Shown piece after piece: positions 25,039-33,052 of a DNA stretch of 64,000 bases. Source of the DNA: Rhodobiaceae bacterium (GTDB lineage: Bacteria; Pseudomonadota; Alphaproteobacteria; Rhizobiales; Tepidamorphaceae); contig JACKJR010000001.1 of NCBI GenBank assembly GCA_020637855.1, positions 806,001-870,000 on the forward strand, written 5' to 3'. The notes beneath the pieces are model-generated. The model searched no databases and was not told the origin of the DNA. It was given only the letters and a program-made list of their open reading frames with translations. The position numbers and the translations under genes were made by a program. Position 1 is the first letter of the stretch. Each line of letters begins with the position of its first letter.

Positions 25039-26313
25039 ATGGGCAAGGCGATGGAGGAAGGAAGCCTTTGGAGCGCAACTGCGCAGGAGCATGTCGAAAC
25101 CTCGCCTCTTGCAGGTGACGAAACAGCCGATCTGGTGGTGATCGGCGGTGGTTACACCGGCTGTTCTGCGGCCCTCCATGCGGCCCTGAAGGGCATGTCC
25201 GTGCGTCTGCTGGAAGCCGAGACGATCGGGCATGGCGGCTCGGGGCGTAATGTCGGTCTCGTCAATGCCGGTCTTTGGACCCCTCCGGAAGGCATCGCGG
25301 AAATTTTGGGCGAGGAAGCCGGGGCGCGCCTGTCCACGGTGTTGGCGTCCGCTCCGGATCTGGTTTTCTCGCTGATCGACCGCCACGCAATCGAATGCGA
25401 GTCGATCCGCAGCGGCACGCTTCACTGCGCGCATTCGCCCGCCGGCCTGAACGATTTGCGTGAGCGCTATCGTCAGCTCTCCGCCCAGGGCGCACCGGTC
25501 AAACTGCTGTCGGCGCAAGAGACGGCGCAGCGAACAGGGTCGGATCAATTCCATGGCGCCCTGCATGATGCGCGTGCCGGAACGATCCAGCCTCTGGCTT
25601 ATTGTCGCGGTCTTGCGCGCGCGGCACAGACGGCGGGTGCGCATCTTCATGAACAAAGCCGGGTGGCGAGTGTGTCGAGCGACGGCAATTCATGGCGCGT
25701 GGAGACGAAACAGGGCGTCGTGACGGCGAAGCATCTCCTGCTCGCGACGAACGCCTATTTTGACGGGCTGAAAGGGATTGCGCCGCCTCAAAGCATTCCG
25801 CTCTGCTTCTTTCAGATGGCCACGGCGCCGCTCGGTCACAATGTGCGGCATAAAATCCTGCAGGGAGGAGAGGGGGGATGGGACACGGCTGCCGTAATGT
25901 CCTCGTTCCGCAAGGACAGGGCCGGCCGTGTGATCATTGGCGCCATGGGATCGCTTGATGCGTTCGGCGGCGTATTGCATCGTGGCTGGGCACGCCGCAA
26001 ACTTCGCGCGCTGTTTCCCGAAGCCGGCGATCAGCCATTCGAGCATGCATGGTTCGGCAAGATCGCCATGACTGGCGATCATCTGCCGAAGATTTTGCGG
26101 ATCGGCCCGAACGGCTATGCCGTATTCGGTTATTCAGGTCGCGGCATAGGGCCGGGAACCGTGTTTGGCCGTGCGGTTGCAGAAGCATTCACCGGTGCTG
26201 GTGAAGACGCATTTCCTGTCGAGGCGAGGGATGCGCATACAGAGCGGTTCACGGGCCTTAAGCGCCGCTTCTATGCATTAGGCGCCACGTTGGCCCATGC
26301 CATAGGCAGGTGA
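25039..26313 (+). CDS. FAD-dependent oxidoreductase, DAO/PuuB-OrdL type
   Basis: A flavoprotein of the D-amino-acid oxidase superfamily, about 420 residues. Seen: LWSATA near the start, then the dinucleotide fold VVIGGGYTGCSAALH, the GHGGSGRNVGLVNAGLW segment typical of gamma-glutamylputrescine oxidase-like enzymes, and the C-terminal FAD-contact YSGRGIGPGTVFGR near 380. Such enzymes oxidise secondary or primary amines to imines with hydrogen peroxide or reduced acceptor. The start is uncertain: GTG 24988, ATG 24991, ATG 25039 and ATG 25051 are in frame and none has an ideal ribosome site; the two later ones fit the family length best. It lies about 100 bases after the acyltransferase, probably in the same transcript. 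Confidence 0.85.
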   Translation: MGKAMEEGSLWSATAQEHVETSPLAGDETADLVVIGGGYTGCSAALHAALKGMSVRLLEAETIGHGGSGRNVGLVNAGLWTPPEGIAEILGEEAGARLSTVLASAPDLVFSLIDRHAIECESIRSGTLHCAHSPAGLNDLRERYRQLSAQGAPVKLLSAQETAQRTGSDQFHGALHDARAGTIQPLAYCRGLARAAQTAGAHLHEQSRVASVSSDGNSWRVETKQGVVTAKHLLLATNAYFDGLKGIAPPQSIPLCFFQMATAPLGHNVRHKILQGGEGGWDTAAVMSSFRKDRAGRVIIGAMGSLDAFGGVLHRGWARRKLRALFPEAGDQPFEHAWFGKIAMTGDHLPKILRIGPNGYAVFGYSGRGIGPGTVFGRAVAEAFTGAGEDAFPVEARDAHTERFTGLKRRFYALGATLAHAIGR

Positions 26314-26320
26314 TTGGCGG

Positions 26321-27334
26321 ATGAGTGACTTTGAAACATTCGATCTTGGTGCCGTGACCCTGCAATGTGGTCTGACGCTTCCCCGCGCACATCTCGCCTA
26401 CAAGACCTACGGTGCGCTCTCGGGGGCCAAAGACAACGTCATACTCTATCCGACTTCCTACGGCGTCCATCACACCGATATCGAGTGGCTGATCGGGCCT
26501 GGACGGGTGCTCGATCCTGAACGCTATTTCATCGTTATCCCCAATCAGCTCGGAAACGGCCTGTCGACATCGCCAAGCAACATGAGCGAGCCATTCACCC
26601 TTGGCCGCAATCCGCCGATCCGCCACTGGGACAATGTTCATGCCCAGGAACGGCTGCTGCGCGAACGCTTCGGCGTGAAGCACATCCATCTGGGATATGG
26701 CTGGTCCATGGGCGGTCAGCAATTATTGCATTGGGGCGCGATCTTCCCTGATCGCATTGCGCGTATCTGCGCAACGTGCACTGCCGCCCGAACGTCCGAT
26801 CACAACAAGGTCTTTCTGGACGGGCTGCGCACTGCACTGACCGCTGATCCGGGCTGGCGCGGTGGCTGGTTCGAGACGCGTCCTGTCGCCGGCATCCGTG
26901 CCTTCGCACGAATTTATGCCGGTTGGGCCATGAGCCAGACTTTTTATCGCGAGCGTGCCTGGCAGAAGGCAGGTTTCGCTTCGCTGGAGGACTATCTGGT
27001 ACGGGCCTGGGAGGGCAATTTCCTGCGCCGCGATCCGGTCAATCTGCTTTCCATGGTCGATACCTGGGCGAATTCGGATATTTCCGCCAACGAGATTTTC
27101 AACGGCGACCTGGCCGCAGCGCTTGGCGCCATCAAGGCAGATACGATCATACTGCCGTCCAGCACCGATCTCTATTTCATGCAGGCTGACAGCGAGATCG
27201 AGGTTTCGCAGATGCCGAATGCGGAATTGCGCGTGATCGATTCCATCTGGGGCCACAGGGCGGGTAATCCGGAATACACCCCCGATGACGAAGCCGTATT
27301 GCGACAGGCGGTTCGCGATCTTCTGGCACGCTGA
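26321..27334 (+). CDS. MetX-like alpha/beta hydrolase or acyltransferase
   Basis: A 337-residue alpha/beta-fold protein of the homoserine O-acetyltransferase group. Seen: PTSYGVHH near 44, PNQLGNGLSTSPSN near 75, nucleophile serine in GYGWSMGGQQ near 128, the acid in SSTDLYFMQAD near 285, and the histidine in WGHRAGNPEY near 309. The catalytic triad is therefore intact. Residues of true MetX that bind homoserine cannot be judged without alignment, and no methionine gene is nearby, so acyl transfer to or hydrolysis of another substrate is equally possible. It starts seven bases after the FAD oxidoreductase and completes the E1 cassette. Confidence 0.85.
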   Translation: MSDFETFDLGAVTLQCGLTLPRAHLAYKTYGALSGAKDNVILYPTSYGVHHTDIEWLIGPGRVLDPERYFIVIPNQLGNGLSTSPSNMSEPFTLGRNPPIRHWDNVHAQERLLRERFGVKHIHLGYGWSMGGQQLLHWGAIFPDRIARICATCTAARTSDHNKVFLDGLRTALTADPGWRGGWFETRPVAGIRAFARIYAGWAMSQTFYRERAWQKAGFASLEDYLVRAWEGNFLRRDPVNLLSMVDTWANSDISANEIFNGDLAAALGAIKADTIILPSSTDLYFMQADSEIEVSQMPNAELRVIDSIWGHRAGNPEYTPDDEAVLRQAVRDLLAR

Positions 27335-27641
27335 AGCCGGTCGGTAACACGGATGTCTCAACTGTAACCTTGCGAGACATCGCCCTGAATCGCGCAACAG
27401 CCATGTAATGATCCGTCTGGCGATGGGTTCATAGAGGCTTTTATTCCCCTGCGTTTCTCCATCGGGGCTTTGAATCCGTTCCCTCAAGCAGGTTCATGGC
27501 GCCGGTTTCCATGCTTGCGTCCTTTCCGGTTTACCGCCCTGAGCAACAGACTTTGGCCGCCAGAAGCGGTTCCGGAGTACGGGGCTTGCCGGTATGTTGC
27601 TTGAAAAATCAGACGACAGGACCTGTGGGGGAAACCGAGCC
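27335..27641. other. Intergenic stretch, no gene recognised
   Basis: This 307-base gap separates the MetX-like gene from the ComEC-like gene. It contains no open frame with coding character. A weak inverted repeat with CGATGG/CCATCG arms spans about 27419-27464. No clear terminator or promoter was recognised, apart from GGGGGAAA acting as the ribosome site for the next gene. Confidence 0.5.
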
Positions 27642-28514
27642 ATGTTCAAGATCGAATGCCTAAACGCCGGTGAAGGCGATTGCCTCATCCTCCATTACGG
27701 CAGCCCTCTGGCTCCCGACTTTGTGCTCGTTAACGGCGGTGCTCCGTCTATGGGCTCAGGGATACTCAAATCGCGTGTGGCAGCCCTTGCCGATGAATAC
27801 GGGTTGTTGTTCCCGGTCATCTTCGAATTGGGAATGGTCACGCATTCCGACAGCCGCAGCCTCGAGGGAATGGTTGGTCTCTTCGAAAGCGTCAGCCACA
27901 ACACGGACACCTCGCTCGCCGAGTTCAAGCAGTTCTGGCACAACCCATCCATGCAGTCGGCACCACAGGAAGACCGCCTCAAGGCTGAACTGGAAAAGCA
28001 CGGGATTGCCGGCAACAAACCGCATGGCGGAACCGTTGGCCGCGGGTGGGGCGATGTCTACATGGGCCATATGAAGGTTGTTGTCATCGGACCGGATACG
28101 GATGCCGCGGACTCAGGCACCATCACGGCGCTGGTCTCATGCCAGAAGAAGACAATCCTGCTCACCGGTGATGCGACGGGTGCCGAGCTCTATGAAGGGC
28201 TCAAGGCCAAGGATCTGCTCGATGGCAACGGCGAGGCCGAATTCGATGTTATCAAGCTCCCCCACGGCGCGACCGCGCAATCCCTCGATGCGGACTTCCT
28301 CGGCAAGGTGAGGGCCGGCAATTACATCGTCTCAACAGATGGCGCGGGTGCTCAAGCGACCGCCGGCCTGCTCAATGCGCTGCAGGAAGCACGCGGTGGC
28401 GCGGCCTTCACGGTTACTTTGACGAACCCGATCGAGGGTCTGGACACAGACCCGAATGTCACGGTTGTCGCGCGCAAGGCGAATGAGGATTCCGTGCTTA
28501 TTCCGATGGCCTGA
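27642..28514 (+). CDS. ComEC-like metallo-beta-lactamase-fold protein with degenerate metal site
   Basis: A 290-residue soluble protein that follows the layout of the C-terminal hydrolase domain of ComEC. Residues 3-18 match the VGQGD strand (CLNAGEGDCLILHYG), 31-33 are NGG instead of DGG, 67-73 are THSDSRS where THxDxDH is expected, 174-178 are LTGDA, and 206-210 are LPHGA where PHHGS is usual. H68, D70, D177 and H208 remain but the D-H pair has become R72-S73, so a normal two-metal centre looks unlikely. No signal or membrane segment is present. The start at 27642 follows GGGGGAAA; an earlier Met lacks this. It stands alone between unrelated genes. Function unknown. Confidence 0.78.
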   Translation: MFKIECLNAGEGDCLILHYGSPLAPDFVLVNGGAPSMGSGILKSRVAALADEYGLLFPVIFELGMVTHSDSRSLEGMVGLFESVSHNTDTSLAEFKQFWHNPSMQSAPQEDRLKAELEKHGIAGNKPHGGTVGRGWGDVYMGHMKVVVIGPDTDAADSGTITALVSCQKKTILLTGDATGAELYEGLKAKDLLDGNGEAEFDVIKLPHGATAQSLDADFLGKVRAGNYIVSTDGAGAQATAGLLNALQEARGGAAFTVTLTNPIEGLDTDPNVTVVARKANEDSVLIPMA

Positions 28515-28531
28515 CACCCAGAATCGTTAGT

Positions 28532-28993
28532 TCACGGATAGCGCCGGGTGAGCCATTCGAGCACGCAGGCCGGCCTGTCGCTGCCTTCGATCTCGATCAC
28601 CACTGACCAGACCAGATGCACGCCGGGGTTCAGGTCCTGCACCTCCTTGAGCAGAAAACGGCCCCGGACGCGCGCGCCCGCGCGAACCGGCGCGGTGAAA
28701 CGAACCTTGTTGAACCCGTAGTTCACGCCCATTCCGGTCGCGGGCAATTCGACCGTGCTTTCGAACAATAGAGCCAGCATCGACAATGTGAGGAACCCAT
28801 GCGCGATCGTGCCGCCGAATGGGGATTCGGCCTTCGCGCGCTCCGCATCGACATGAATCCACTGCCGGTCGTCGGTGGCGTCAGCGAACAGATCGATCCG
28901 CTTCTGATCGACTTCGAACCAGTCGCTGACAGCGACTTCCTGACCGACAAGACCGAGGAAATCGGCGGTTTCACTGATGAATGCGCGCTTCAA
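28532..28993 (-). CDS. MaoC-like (R)-hydratase/dehydratase
   Basis: A 153-residue hotdog protein of the MaoC/NodN family. The catalytic Asp and His of the hydratase-2 motif are present in FADATDDRQWIHVDAERA near 37-52 (D40/H47 region), followed by SPFGGTIAHGFLTLS, the standard substrate-channel segment. These enzymes hydrate enoyl-CoA to (R)-3-hydroxyacyl-CoA or act on related thioesters. The start is a TTG with GGAGA nine bases upstream; no ATG is available at the right place. It faces the ComEC-like gene and is divergent from the exopolyphosphatase gene. Its substrate cannot be told. Confidence 0.88.
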   Translation of the reverse strand: MKRAFISETADFLGLVGQEVAVSDWFEVDQKRIDLFADATDDRQWIHVDAERAKAESPFGGTIAHGFLTLSMLALLFESTVELPATGMGVNYGFNKVRFTAPVRAGARVRGRFLLKEVQDLNPGVHLVWSVVIEIEGSDRPACVLEWLTRRYP

Positions 28994-29212
28994 ATGCGAT
29001 GTCTCCAGTCCGGGAAGGTCGGATCAAACGGCTGATATCATGAGAATATCTTCGGCATTCATGCCGAAAATGCGGGCTTGCAGAAGGCTCGCGAATTGTT
29101 AGGGTGGATGCAACAGCAAATTGGGCGCTTGGCGCCGGAACAGCAACGCGCGTTTCATCCGCAGGCGTTGCACCCGGATCGCGGTAGGCAGCCCTGCACG
29201 GGACATACGGTC

Positions 29213-30598
29213 GTGGACGGACCAGAAGGAAAGCCGCCGGGTAACCCCGGCGCGCCGGCGCATCGTAAACGCAAGCGCCGCGGCAAGCGGGGCGGACGTG
29301 CGTCTCGCCGCCGCAATAGGCGCAATACGCACTCCGCAAATACGCACTCCGCAAATGCGCTTTCCGCAAATGCGCCGGTCAGCCAGACACAGACTATCCA
29401 GCCTCAGGAAAGCCCGGCAGGCGCAAGCACGACGGACGCTGCGGCCGACGCTCATGGCGACAAGCCGAAAGCAAAGCCCGGCAAGGCGAATGGAAACGGC
29501 GCCGCGAGGCCGGGGAATGGCTCAGCCGCGCCGCATGTTCGCCGCCATGCCCCTGGCGAAGCCGTTTACGCAGCGCTCGATCTTGGCACCAACAACTGCC
29601 GCCTTCTTGTCGCGAAACCGACGCGCAACGCGTTCCGCGTCGTCGATGCTTTCTCGCGTGTCTGCCGGCTGGGGCAGGGCCTCGCGCTGACGGGCAGGCT
29701 TTCGGACGAGGCCATGGACCGTGCCGTCGAGGCGTTGGCGTCGTGCCGCGACAAGCTGCTCATCAATGGCGTCAACCGCCACCGCCTGATTGCAACGGAA
29801 GCCTGCAGGCGGGCGGAAAACGGGGCGGAGTTTCTCGATCGCGTCCACGAGGAAACCGGCCTGACGCTTGAAGTCGTTTCGCGTGAAACCGAGGCGCATC
29901 TTGCCGTTGCCGGCTGTGCGTCCCTGATCGACCCGAACGCGACCGGCGTCGTCGTATTCGATATCGGCGGTGGTTCGACCGAAATCGTGGTGCTGGACTT
30001 CAAGGGCAGGAAGACCAATGGACGCTTTGCCGGCTCCATGCTGCGCAAGGCGGCCGTGGGCTGGACGTCGCTTCCCGTCGGCGTCGTTGGCGTTGCGGAA
30101 CGTCACGGCGGCGTCGATGTGCCACCGGATATTTTCAACGCCATGGTTGGCGAGGTGGCGGAAATGCTGGACGCATTTCCTGCCATCAAGGCGCTCGACA
30201 AACATCCGCGCGGGCGCGTTCATCTGCTCGGCACGTCTGGTACTGTGACGACCATTGCCGGTGTGCATCTCGGCCTCAAGCGTTATGACCGCAGGCGCGT
30301 CGATGGAACCTGGATGGGGCCGCACTCGATCCGCACCGTCAACGAACGGCTGATGGCGATGAGCTATGATGAGCGCGCTGCCAACGCCTGCATCGGCCGC
30401 GATCGCGCCGATCTCGTTCTGGCCGGCTGCGCAATTTTTGAGGCGATCCGCCTACGATGGCCCTGGGCGCGGGTGCGCGTCGCCGACCGGGGCTTGCGCG
30501 AGGGTATCCTGATGTCCCTGATGGCCGAGGACGGCGCATGGCAGGGGCAGGGCGGGAATACCGCCGCGTTGCAGCCTGGTTCGGAGCAACGGGCATGA
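29213..30598 (+). CDS. ppx: Exopolyphosphatase/guanosine pentaphosphate phosphatase (Ppx/GppA)
   Basis: The last 300 or so residues are a full Ppx/GppA ASKHA-fold phosphatase: phosphate-1 loop ALDLGTNNCRLLV, FDIGGGSTEIVV, and HLLGTSGTVTTIAG. It hydrolyses inorganic polyphosphate and/or pppGpp. Before it lies a long low-complexity N-terminus, very basic (RKRKRRGKRGGRA) and then Asn/Ala/Pro-rich, including a short tandem repeat. The start is uncertain: GTG 29213 begins at the basic stretch with a GGGACA site; ATG 29108 and TTG 29078 are in-frame alternatives whose added codons look less typical. It overlaps rlmE by ATGA, the usual ppx-rlmE pair of alphaproteobacteria. Confidence 0.9.
   Translation: MDGPEGKPPGNPGAPAHRKRKRRGKRGGRASRRRNRRNTHSANTHSANALSANAPVSQTQTIQPQESPAGASTTDAAADAHGDKPKAKPGKANGNGAARPGNGSAAPHVRRHAPGEAVYAALDLGTNNCRLLVAKPTRNAFRVVDAFSRVCRLGQGLALTGRLSDEAMDRAVEALASCRDKLLINGVNRHRLIATEACRRAENGAEFLDRVHEETGLTLEVVSRETEAHLAVAGCASLIDPNATGVVVFDIGGGSTEIVVLDFKGRKTNGRFAGSMLRKAAVGWTSLPVGVVGVAERHGGVDVPPDIFNAMVGEVAEMLDAFPAIKALDKHPRGRVHLLGTSGTVTTIAGVHLGLKRYDRRRVDGTWMGPHSIRTVNERLMAMSYDERAANACIGRDRADLVLAGCAIFEAIRLRWPWARVRVADRGLREGILMSLMAEDGAWQGQGGNTAALQPGSEQRA
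29324..29375 (+). repeat. 15-bp in-frame tandem repeat in the ppx N-terminus
   Basis: The unit AATACGCACTCCGCA occurs twice without change (29324-29338, 29339-29353), once altered (AATGCGCTTTCCGCA, to 29368) and once partly. It encodes N-T-H-S-A, N-T-H-S-A, N-A-L-S-A, N-A-P inside the disordered linker. Confidence 0.8.
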
Positions 30599-31284
30599 CA
30601 AACACATCGGGGCGCGGATCGCGCAGTCTCAAGACACGGGTCAAGACGGCGCGCAAACGCTCGAATTCCTCGACACGCTGGCTGCAACGCCAGTTGAACG
30701 ACCCGTACGTCGAAAAGGCGCGCGCCATGGGCTACCGTTCGCGCGCGGCCTTCAAGCTGATCGAGATCGGCGAGAAAACCCCGTTGCTGAAGCCCGGCAT
30801 GCGTATCCTTGACCTGGGCGCCGCCCCCGGCGGCTGGACGCAGGTCGCCGTCGAGCAGGTGAAGCCGGACGGCAAGGTCGTCGGCGTCGACATTCTCGAT
30901 ATGGACGCCGTTCCCGGGGCGGACATCCTGAAGCTCGATTTCCTCGATGACGATGCGCCCGAGCGTATCCGTGAGGCGCTGGGCGGACGTGTCGATCTGG
31001 TTATGTCCGATATGGCGGCCTCGACCACGGGGCACCGCCAGACGGACCATTTGCGCACCATGGCGCTGTTCGAGGCGGCCTATGATTTCGCCTGCGAGGT
31101 TCTGGCGCCTGGCGGCGCTTTTCTCTCCAAGGTCTTCCGCGGCGGAACGGAACAGACGTTGCTCGCCGACATGAAGCGGAAATTCGAAACCGTGAAGCAC
31201 GTCAAGCCGCCGGCAAGCCGGCCCGAATCGGTTGAGCTCTATGTGCTCGCACAGGGCTTTCGCGGTGAGAGCGAAGCGGAATAA
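30595..31284 (+). CDS. rlmE: 23S rRNA 2'-O-methyltransferase RlmE (FtsJ)
   Basis: A 229-residue SAM-dependent methyltransferase that makes the 2'-O-methyl mark on U2552 of 23S rRNA in the large subunit. Seen: basic N-terminus, YRSRAAFKLIEI near 48, SAM-binding DLGAAPGGWTQVA near 77, the catalytic Asp in SDMAAST near 142, and SKVFRGG with its lysine near 180. The K-D-K-E pattern of the family is complete. An upstream reading adds 46 codons within ppx; the ATG at 30595 overlaps the ppx stop and gives the usual length. Confidence 0.96.
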   Translation: MTNTSGRGSRSLKTRVKTARKRSNSSTRWLQRQLNDPYVEKARAMGYRSRAAFKLIEIGEKTPLLKPGMRILDLGAAPGGWTQVAVEQVKPDGKVVGVDILDMDAVPGADILKLDFLDDDAPERIREALGGRVDLVMSDMAASTTGHRQTDHLRTMALFEAAYDFACEVLAPGGAFLSKVFRGGTEQTLLADMKRKFETVKHVKPPASRPESVELYVLAQGFRGESEAE

Positions 31285-31525
31285 CCCGCTTCCTGTCAGC
31301 CAAAACACCGATTGTTGCAGCCATATGCCTGCATTGACGCTGCTATGACTTCCGCCCGTCGCAATGGGGTGATAAGAAGCCCGGCCACGACGGTCGCGTT
31401 TTCCGCTTCCGCCTGCTTTTCGCAAAGTCGTGGCCATCAAGGCCGAGACATTGCCGCTGACCCTTCGCGCAGGGCCGGTGGACGCGAGGCGGTATCTGGA
31501 AAACGCCTTTAACGCGGAGCCGATG

Positions 31526-33028
31526 ATGCCTGGCGAACTCAACAATTCCAATGATGCCTTCGGAACTTTGGCACTCACCTTCGACGATGTGCTGCTGAAG
31601 CCCGGGCGCTCGGAAGTGATGCCGGGCCAGGTCAACACCGCTACGCGGCTGACCAAGTCGATCCGCCTCGGCATTCCGATCATGTCGTCTGCCATGGACA
31701 CAGTCACCGAGGCCCGCATGGCGATCGCCATGGCGCAGGCTGGCGGCATGGGCGTCATTCACCGCAATCTGAGTCAGGACGAACAGGCCGAGGCCGTTCG
31801 GCAGGTGAAGAAATTCGAATCCGGCATGGTCGTCAATCCGCTGACCATTGCGCCTGAACAGAGTCTGTCCGAGGCGCTGGACATCATGAAGGTCAACGGC
31901 ATCTCCGGCATTCCCGTTGTCGAGCGTGACGCAAATGGCGAGCAGCGCAAGCTTGTCGGCATCCTCACCAATCGCGACGTGCGTTTTGCCAATGACCCCG
32001 CCCAGCCGGTCAGCGAACTGATGACCAAGAACCTGATCACGGTGCGCGAGACCGTCGATCAGGAAGAGGCCAAGCGCCTCCTGCACACCAACCGCATCGA
32101 GAAACTGCTCGTGGTGGACGACGACTACCGCTGCATCGGCCTGATCACGGTGAAGGACATCGAGAAGGCGCAGCTCCATCCCAACGCCTGCAAGGACGAG
32201 CAGGGCAGGTTGCGCGTGGCGGCAGCCACCACCGTTGGAGAAGAGGGATATTCGCGCACCGAGCGGCTGATCGACGCCGGCTGCGACGTCATCGTGGTCG
32301 ATACCGCGCATGGCCACTCCGAGCGTGTGCTGGAGCAGGTCGGCCGCATCAAGAAACTGTCCAATTCGGTTCAGGTGGTCGCCGGCAACGTCGCGACTGC
32401 GAGCGGTACGCAAGCGCTGATCGACGCCGGCGCTGACGCGGTCAAGGTCGGCATCGGGCCGGGATCGATCTGCACCACCCGCATCGTCGCCGGTGTCGGT
32501 GTTCCGCAGCTGACGGCCATCGTCGATGCCGTCGAGATGGCCAACAAGCACGACATTCCCGTCATTGCCGATGGCGGCATCAAGTTTTCCGGCGATCTGG
32601 CAAAAGCAATCGCTGCGGGCGCGAGCTGCGCCATGGTCGGCTCGCTGCTTGCGGGCACCGACGAAAGTCCCGGCGAGGTCTATCTGCACCAGGGCCGCAG
32701 CTACAAGGCCTATCGCGGCATGGGCTCGGTTGGCGCCATGGCACGCGGTTCCGCGGATCGCTACTTCCAGGCCGAGGTGCGCGACAAGCTGAAGCTGGTG
32801 CCCGAAGGCATCGAGGGGCAGGTGCCCTACAAGGGGCCGGCCGGCGGTGTGATTCACCAGCTTGTCGGCGGATTGCGCGCAGCGATGGGTTATGTTGGCG
32901 CGGCGAATATCGAGGAACTGCATGCCAAGGCCGAGTTCGTGCGCATCTCCTCGGCCTCCTTGCGCGAAAGCCACGCCCACGATGTGACGATCACTCGCGA
33001 AAGCCCCAACTACCCGTCCAACGTCTGA
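31526..33028 (+). CDS. guaB: IMP dehydrogenase
   Basis: A 500-residue NAD-dependent enzyme that converts IMP to XMP, the committed step of GMP synthesis. Seen: LTFDDVLLKPG at the N-terminus, two CBS modules inserted in the barrel (MKVNGISGIPVVE; TNRIEKLLVVDDDY), the catalytic cysteine loop GPGSICTTRIVAGVG near 308-322, and the flap KAYRGMGSVGAM. The frame opens further upstream, but starting at 31526 gives the family's standard length and N-terminus. rsmB follows after 24 bases; guaA lies 4 kb downstream on the same strand. Confidence 0.96.
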   Translation: MPGELNNSNDAFGTLALTFDDVLLKPGRSEVMPGQVNTATRLTKSIRLGIPIMSSAMDTVTEARMAIAMAQAGGMGVIHRNLSQDEQAEAVRQVKKFESGMVVNPLTIAPEQSLSEALDIMKVNGISGIPVVERDANGEQRKLVGILTNRDVRFANDPAQPVSELMTKNLITVRETVDQEEAKRLLHTNRIEKLLVVDDDYRCIGLITVKDIEKAQLHPNACKDEQGRLRVAAATTVGEEGYSRTERLIDAGCDVIVVDTAHGHSERVLEQVGRIKKLSNSVQVVAGNVATASGTQALIDAGADAVKVGIGPGSICTTRIVAGVGVPQLTAIVDAVEMANKHDIPVIADGGIKFSGDLAKAIAAGASCAMVGSLLAGTDESPGEVYLHQGRSYKAYRGMGSVGAMARGSADRYFQAEVRDKLKLVPEGIEGQVPYKGPAGGVIHQLVGGLRAAMGYVGAANIEELHAKAEFVRISSASLRESHAHDVTITRESPNYPSNV

Positions 33029-33052
33029 CGGATAACGGGTAGGTGCAACGCC

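Noticed and set aside
27335..27641. Possible small gene or gene remnant between the MetX-like and ComEC-like genes
   Set aside because: Frames here are antisense run-ons of neighbouring shadows with no start signal or family resemblance.
1..28514. Integrated mobile island
   Set aside because: The gene content is accessory, but no integrase, transposase, tRNA attachment site, direct-repeat boundary or marked composition shift was seen.
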